A DNA stretch of 64,000 nt from Papio anubis (taxonomy: Eukaryota > Chordata > Mammalia > Primates > Cercopithecidae), in NCBI RefSeq assembly GCF_008728515.1, contig NC_044989.1:76657754-76721753 (forward strand), in the 5' to 3' direction. Under the pieces are notes generated by a model. That model was not told the origin of the DNA and did no database searches. It saw only the letters and a list, made by a program, of their open reading frames with translations. A program made the translations under genes and the position numbers. This document shows, piece by piece, positions 59,113 to 64,000 of the stretch. The first letter of the stretch is position 1. Each line of letters opens with the position of its first letter.

Positions 59113-59920
59113 AGCAAGCTGCCAGAGCCAGCCAGCTGCGAAAATCTGCTGAGAGTTTGTTTTGTTTGCTGTTTGTAGTAAGCCTTGCTACTGCTCAGTC
59201 TTTAGGTTTGAGCCAGCTTTATGAGCTGTACCACCTTTATGAGCTGTAACACTCACCGTTAAGGTCTGCAGCTTCACTCCTGAATTGAGCAAGACCAGGA
59301 ACCCACCGGGAAGAATAAACAACTCAAGACGCATTGCCTTTAAGAGCTGTAACACTCACCAGGAAGGTCTGCAACTTCGCTCCTAAAATCAGCCAGGCCG
59401 GGAACCCACCAGAAGAAACTGGATACATGTGAACATCTGAAGGAGCAAACTCAGGACGCACCATCTTTAGGAACTGCAACACTCACTGCACTGGGTCTGC
59501 GGCTTGGTGAGACCAAGAACTCACCAATTCCAGACACACTATTGTGGTGAAATACCATAGATTAATTTACAAAGAAAAGAGTTTTGTTTTGTTTTGTTTT
59601 GTTTTGTTTTGTTTTCTGGAGCCAGAGAAGTCTGAGTCAAGGCATTGGCAGGTTCAGTTGTCTGCTGAGGGCTTCTGCTTCCAAACTGGTACATTGCTGA
59701 TCTTCCAGAAGAGAAGAACAGTTTCTTCACATGACAGAAGGTACAGAAATGTTGAAAAGGGGCTAAATCTAGATGAAGCCTGTAGTATAAGGACCTTAGT
59801 TCTATTCAGGAAGGGAGGAACTGTTATGGTCTAAAGTCTTAAAGGCCCTGCGTTTTAATAGTATCAGCCATTAAGTTTCAACACGTGAATTTTGGCGGGA
59901 ACACATTTAAACCAGAGCAG

Positions 59921-60466
59921 TGGCCTTCCTCTTAACCCTTGTCTAACTGTGAGAAAAACGTAAGACAACCTAGATTTAAAAATATTTTACAACTTGCATG
60001 ATCAATAGTCCTCTAAACTTCAAGTTCATCACAAAGTAAGAATTATTAAAACCACGTAAATCTTAGAAACAATTACAGTCTAAAGGAACCTGAAAAGATG
60101 TGAAGACCAAATGGCGACATAGTGTCCTCAATGAAATTCTGGAAAAGAAAAAGGACGTTAGCCAAAAACTTAAGACAATATGAATAAAGTATGTGCAGTA
60201 CTTAATAATGTATCAATATTTCATTAATAGTTGTAATAAAGGTGTGAAAAGAGATTGAGTACAGGTGTATAAGAACGTTGTACTATTCTTACAACTTTTC
60301 TGTAGATCTAAAATTATTTGAATATAAGTATTAAAAATTATATAAAGCAGAAATAATTGAAAGAAATTAGGGAAGCTATTTGAGCAGACAGCAGAAAGAT
60401 GAAGTCATAGAGTTAAGATAAAAACTTTGGGATGGATGTCAGGGGAACTGGAAACAGTGTTTTGGT
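59921..60466. other. Unassigned AT-rich sequence
   Basis: Nothing recognised. Confidence 0.4.
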
Positions 60467-60679
60467 CAGGGATTAGGAAACCTTTTGTGTAAAGGGCCAG
60501 TAAGTATTTTTAGCTTTCCAGGCCATGTAGTCACTGTAAATACTCAATCTGCCATTGTAAGGTAATAGTAGCCACAGACAATCCATAAACAAATGAACAT
60601 GACTGTTTAACAAAATTTTCTTTACAAAAACAAGTGATGGTCTAGATTTTGTCTCTGAGTTGGGGTTTATCACCCCTAA
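60467..60679 (+). mobile_element. hAT-type non-autonomous DNA transposon
   Basis: 'gtgtaaagggccagtaagta', 'ttccaggccatgtagtcact', 'ccacagacaatccataaac' and 'tttctttacaaaaacaagtg' follow a common hAT-Charlie MER element. The ends ('cagggattaggaaacc' and 'tttatcacccct') are weak inverted repeats. Family number not given because I am not certain of it. Confidence 0.8.
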
Positions 60680-62076
60680 TCTACTAAAACTACTGCAATA
60701 AAAATCCAGGGAATTAAGACAGAAACAGGGAAAATAGGACAGGCATCCCGTCCTTAGAACTGGAATTTAAAACAGGGATTGGTTAAAAGGGCACATGGTC
60801 CTAACTGCCTGAGCAGTGGTACAAATCACAGAGATTTATTGTGAGTTGTCAGAGTTATTGACTATGACTCTTTAAATTCTCTTGACTGAGAACATGAGCT
60901 GCTCCAGAGGATGTACTAAGAAGACAGGGAGGCACAGAGCCGGGAGCCTTTTTCTCTGACCATTACCTAGAAAGCAGATTGTTCTGTATTGTTGATCAAG
61001 CTCAATCAGTGTTCAACCACATTAATAAAACATCTTTTCTCCCCCTACCAAGTTCTTGTAGGAAATGTTCTCTGCGTATTGCTCAGGAATCACAAATTAA
61101 TTCTTTGCTGAATCATAGGAGGTAGACAAGTGTTTGCCCTTTTTGCTGCCACAATTTAAGAATCTAAGAAAGGGCTAGTGCTTCTTTAAAGAGTCAATTA
61201 ATCTGTTGCCTATTTTGTCTGAAGATGAAGACATAAGGGTGTTGATAACGTGGTATACACAAGGACTGAACTAAACTTCCATCAATATAGGCTTCACCCT
61301 GTATGTCAGGCTCTGATTGGGCTACCCCTCATTCATTCTCATAAATCACACAAAGCTTCTCAGAAGCACAGTATGTCACCAGAGGAGAGTCAAGAACTGT
61401 GGGCCTACTTTTGAACCTTCTGAGGACCAAAACTTTCCATCATCTCAAATACTGTTTGACTTGAAGCACTACGCTAGGAACTACCTGTAAAAATGGGCGT
61501 TCCATTAGAACTGGGGGATGCAGAAATTTACCTTTGCCAGTTAACTCATTGGCATGAAGTTCTCTACCAGCTTAGTTCCAATCCAACTCTTACTTTTGAC
61601 AAGAGGAAATACCAATAATCAGAGGCATATGAAGAAAATTGCTTAAAATTGAGATATAGTAGAACAGTAGCCCTGAATAGTCAGATATTTAGAAGTGACC
61701 TCTAGGGCACAGAGAGGTGAGAGGCGGGTGCTTAAGACATAAGAAGAATACCAGCTGAAGATAAATTGGTACCTACTCATGCCCGGATGTGACAAAGACC
61801 CTTTGTAATCTACATGGCAGCTGCTGATCACATGAACATCAATCCCCTTGTCTCACTTGTATCTATTAGATGAAGTTAAATACTACTTGAAATCCTTAAA
61901 ATGTTTTATAGATCAACTGTTTTCTCCACAATTCTTAGAGCTTTATTGCTTTATTAGTATATTTTATTGTATTTCCTTTTTATTTCCATTTTCCAAATAA
62001 TGGAAATATTTTTGACCTACAAAATACATGATTGACCTATGAAATACACATCATATTGGTACTTTTGAGACAGTTT
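60680..62076. other. Unassigned sequence
   Basis: About 1.4 kb of mixed composition with no recognised element or gene. A local inverted repeat 'tttccattttccaaataatggaaa' region lies at 61982-62009. Confidence 0.4.
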
Positions 62077-62411
62077 AACTTATGTTTTGTTTTTTTGTTC
62101 GTTTGTTTGGTTGGGTTTTTTTGACAGAGTTTCACTCTTGTTGCCCAGGCTGGAGTATAATGGCGTGATCTCGGTTCACCACAACCTCCGCCTCCTGGGT
62201 TCAAGCAATTCTCCTGCCTCAGCCTCCTGCATAGCTGGGATTACAGGCATGCATCACCATACCTGGCTAATTTTTTTTGTGTGTGTGTATATATATATTT
62301 TTAATAGAGATGGAGTCTCGAATTCCCGACCTCAGGTGATCCACCCACCTTGGCCTCCCAAAGTGCTGGGATTACAGGCGTGAGCCACCGTGCCCGGCCA
62401 ACTTATGTTTT
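62077..62411 (-). mobile_element. AluS-type element with target duplication and internal deletion
   Basis: The body is 62089-62399, inverted. The target duplication 'aacttatgtttt' is at 62077-62088 and 62400-62411. After the linker, a (GT)n(AT)n run (62279-62300) is present and about 30 bases of the left monomer are missing before 'gtctcgaattcccgacctca'. Confidence 0.95.
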
Positions 62412-63846
62412 TAAATGTGTGTCCTTGGTGGTAAATGGGATCATAGATTAAGAACATCAACTTTTTTTCAAATTCTTTAATCTAAAAGAACAACGGATAT
62501 CAACATTCTTACTACATTTCTTAAAAGTTTGACATATTTTTAGGCCAAGGCGAACAGAACTGAATGAGATTTGACAAAGATCAGACACTGTTATTTCAAG
62601 GAAATAAAACAAATTGATTGAAGGTCAACATGCCATCAGAATCCAAACTGCTAATAATTCAGGACTGAACCTACATTTTAAGACCTATTAGTCTGATTAT
62701 TTTACTAAACAATGTAAAAAATGTATGCCCATGCTATACTCTTCATTTCCCTTTTTTGTTGTGTTATGCTTACCTTTAAGGGTATTTTCAGGCTTCTTTT
62801 ATCACTATATCTGAAAAAAACAGACAGTTATTGTAATAACACATTGCAAGACTATACCATAAAAGAGGCGCACCCATGTGGTTTACAATCAGTAACTTTT
62901 TTTTTTTTATTGCTCAGATGTCTTAAGGTTAAAATGGGAAAAGCTTTTGATGGCAGAAGGGTGGAGGTCTCAAAATAAAATGTGTCTAATAGAAGAAGAG
63001 AAGGCTACTAAATCCCAGAAAATGTCAGGAAGTGGGTCATAGCACTTGCTGTAAGGTTGGCAATCTCTCAGGGTGCCTACAAACCACTGGTAGAAACTTC
63101 CTTTTAAAAAAGTCCTAAAGTAAAGCTGTGGTTGTGTTGTCAGAATTTTTATATCTATCCCTAAATATCCTTGGGCAGAATTAGGGGGTGTGGGTTCTAA
63201 TTGCAGTTTAACTTCTAAGAAACTGAATGTCCTTGTATGAACCAACTTACACTTTCTAGAATTCATTTTCTTCATTGTTAAATTTAAAAGTTTGAACAAT
63301 ATCAGTGATTTCCAACCTGACAGCATACCTGTGTTGTTTAATGGTATATAAGGTTGTGAGTAACAGAAATCAGATAACTTTAGCAAAAAAAAAAAAAAAT
63401 AGGTTTTACTGGGTGATTCGATTTGATCACAGCATTAATGGAAGCTACACAACCTAACTGCGGGAGAGGCATGGATAAGGGAAGCTCTGAAATTCTTACT
63501 AGCTGGAGTTTGTAGATCTCTTTTTCCCTGTTACTGCAAAAAGGATGACAGCCTCAGTGATCTCTGGTCTTTGGTTTACTCTATTCAGACACGAAATTCT
63601 AGAGAAAGAATCTACGTGGGTTCCAGTGGGTCAAAAGTCTACCATTATGTGATACAGCTGTGACCAAGGGTACAGAATCGTGTAGCACAGATAGAGCCTT
63701 TGGAGATCCACCCCTGTGCCAATGCAAAGAAACTATTATTCTCTACATCCAAAGATGCCTGAACTAATATGATTCTGGTATGATCCTTCTATTTTCATAA
63801 TACTGTCATAAAGTCCCTCACATTCTGTCCAATAGGAGACAACAGG
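62412..63846. other. Unassigned sequence
   Basis: No recognised repeat or gene. The 138-codon minus frame (62970-63386) is the longest non-repeat frame nearby; it has no recognisable domain and no start or splice context. Confidence 0.4.
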
Positions 63847-64000
63847 TTTTTTTGTTTGTTTTTGTTTGTTTGTTTGTTTGTTTTGAGATGGAGTCTCACT
63901 CTGTAGCCCAGGCTGGAGTGCAGTGGCGCAATCTCGGCTCACTGAAAGCTCTGCCTCCCGGGTTCACGCCATTCTCCTGCCTCAGTCTCCTGAGTAGCTG
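63847..64000 (-). mobile_element. AluY/S element, cut by window end
   Basis: The inverted Alu begins with a (TTTG)n-rich tail (63847-63882) and runs through the right monomer to 'ctcctgagtagctg' at the window edge. The 5' half lies outside. Confidence 0.95.

Larger units (their letters stand above)
58195..59538 (+). mobile_element. Solitary LTR12 (HERV9 family, ERV1), about 1.34 kb
   Basis: It begins 'tgagaggtgacaatgtgcta' and ends 'accaattccagacaca'. A GC- and CpG-rich 5' U3 (58290-58750) is followed by about 40-bp tandem units with CCAAT boxes, then 'gtgggtggggccagatag' and an AATAAA-type TATA box. The R/U5 part has repeated 'gagctgtaacactcacc' units (59225, 59345, and a variant at 59475). 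No internal retroviral sequence flanks it, so it is a solitary LTR. The long overlapping frames (58212-58556, 58297-58755, 58316-58750, 58491-58811) are LTR sequence and not genes. No clear 4-bp target duplication is visible (ctgc against ctat). Confidence 0.95.
58174..59920 (-). mobile_element. Older ERVL-MaLR (MLT1-like) LTR split by LTR12
   Basis: The left remnant, 58174-58194 ('cttcatccgtttgtgctgc'), continues after the LTR12 as 'gtggtgaaataccatagatt' then 'tctggagccagagaagtctg', 'ggcattggcaggttcagttg', and ends near 59920 at 'caacacgtgaattttggcgg'. The two sides are consecutive in an antisense MLT1-like LTR. A (TTTTG)n run at 59581-59616 lies within it. Confidence 0.75.

Noticed and set aside
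62970..63386. 138-codon minus-strand frame
   Set aside because: The longest frame outside known repeats, but no domain, no homology I recognise and no promoter or splice context. Considered chance.

Overview
This is nuclear DNA of a catarrhine primate, most likely an Old World monkey (Cercopithecidae). The window is dense in Alu, L1 (old L1M, intermediate, and primate L1PA copies), L2, MIR, MaLR and ERVL LTRs, and carries a HERV9-type LTR12. The youngest Alu copies (6918-7254, 7827-8113, and the 5'-truncated copy at 15089-15227) share variants I associate with Old World monkey AluY lineages rather than human AluY. The species assignment is from memory of subfamily consensus and is an inference.

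I find no protein-coding gene. No long open frame lies outside repeats, and there is no convincing exon series. The window reads as an AT-rich intergenic or deep intronic desert. The longest open frames are artefacts of the 503-bp alternating pyrimidine-purine tract (22540-23042) and of the GC-rich part of LTR12 (58290-58750), or are decayed L1 ORFs.

Layout. 1-6.9 kb: MaLR LTR, MIR, L2 and an old antisense L1M. 6.9-9.5 kb: two young Alus and an MLT2-like LTR with a clean 5-bp target duplication. 9.5-12.4 kb: mostly unassigned, with one weak candidate exon. 12.4-15.5 kb: L2 fragments broken by Alus, with a 111-bp local tandem expansion. 15.9-19.9 kb: an antisense L1 with 5' UTR and ORF1 remnants and a large internal ORF2 deletion. 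20-25 kb: Alu, MER5A, then an L1 split by an expanded ATATGTAC-like tract and a Tigger-type transposon, then L2. 26.3 kb: MaLR LTR with target duplication. 28.2-29.2 kb: L2 split by an Alu, then an ERV1-like LTR. 30.2 kb: a 154-bp near-palindrome of unknown origin. 31.3-33.6 kb: a twin-primed (5'-inverted) L1PA with a 14-bp target duplication. 34.0-36.1 kb: a THE1/MST-type MaLR provirus with a truncated 3' LTR. 36.3 kb: a tRNA-like 5' half. 36.8-38.4 kb: L2 with a nested older repeat. 40-53 kb: L1M, MLT2-like LTR, an AluJ carrying a 247-bp ATCT array, MIR, L2, a TA-rich tract, and L1M split by a MaLR LTR. 58.2-59.9 kb: a solitary LTR12 nested in an older MaLR LTR; this is the only GC-rich, promoter-like stretch. 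60-64 kb: a hAT fragment and two Alus.

Nothing here works together as a gene system. The interest lies in nested insertion history, structural motifs, and the possible regulatory activity of LTR12. All repeat boundaries were read by eye against remembered family consensus. Those with stated target duplications are base-accurate; most others are good to about 10-30 bases.
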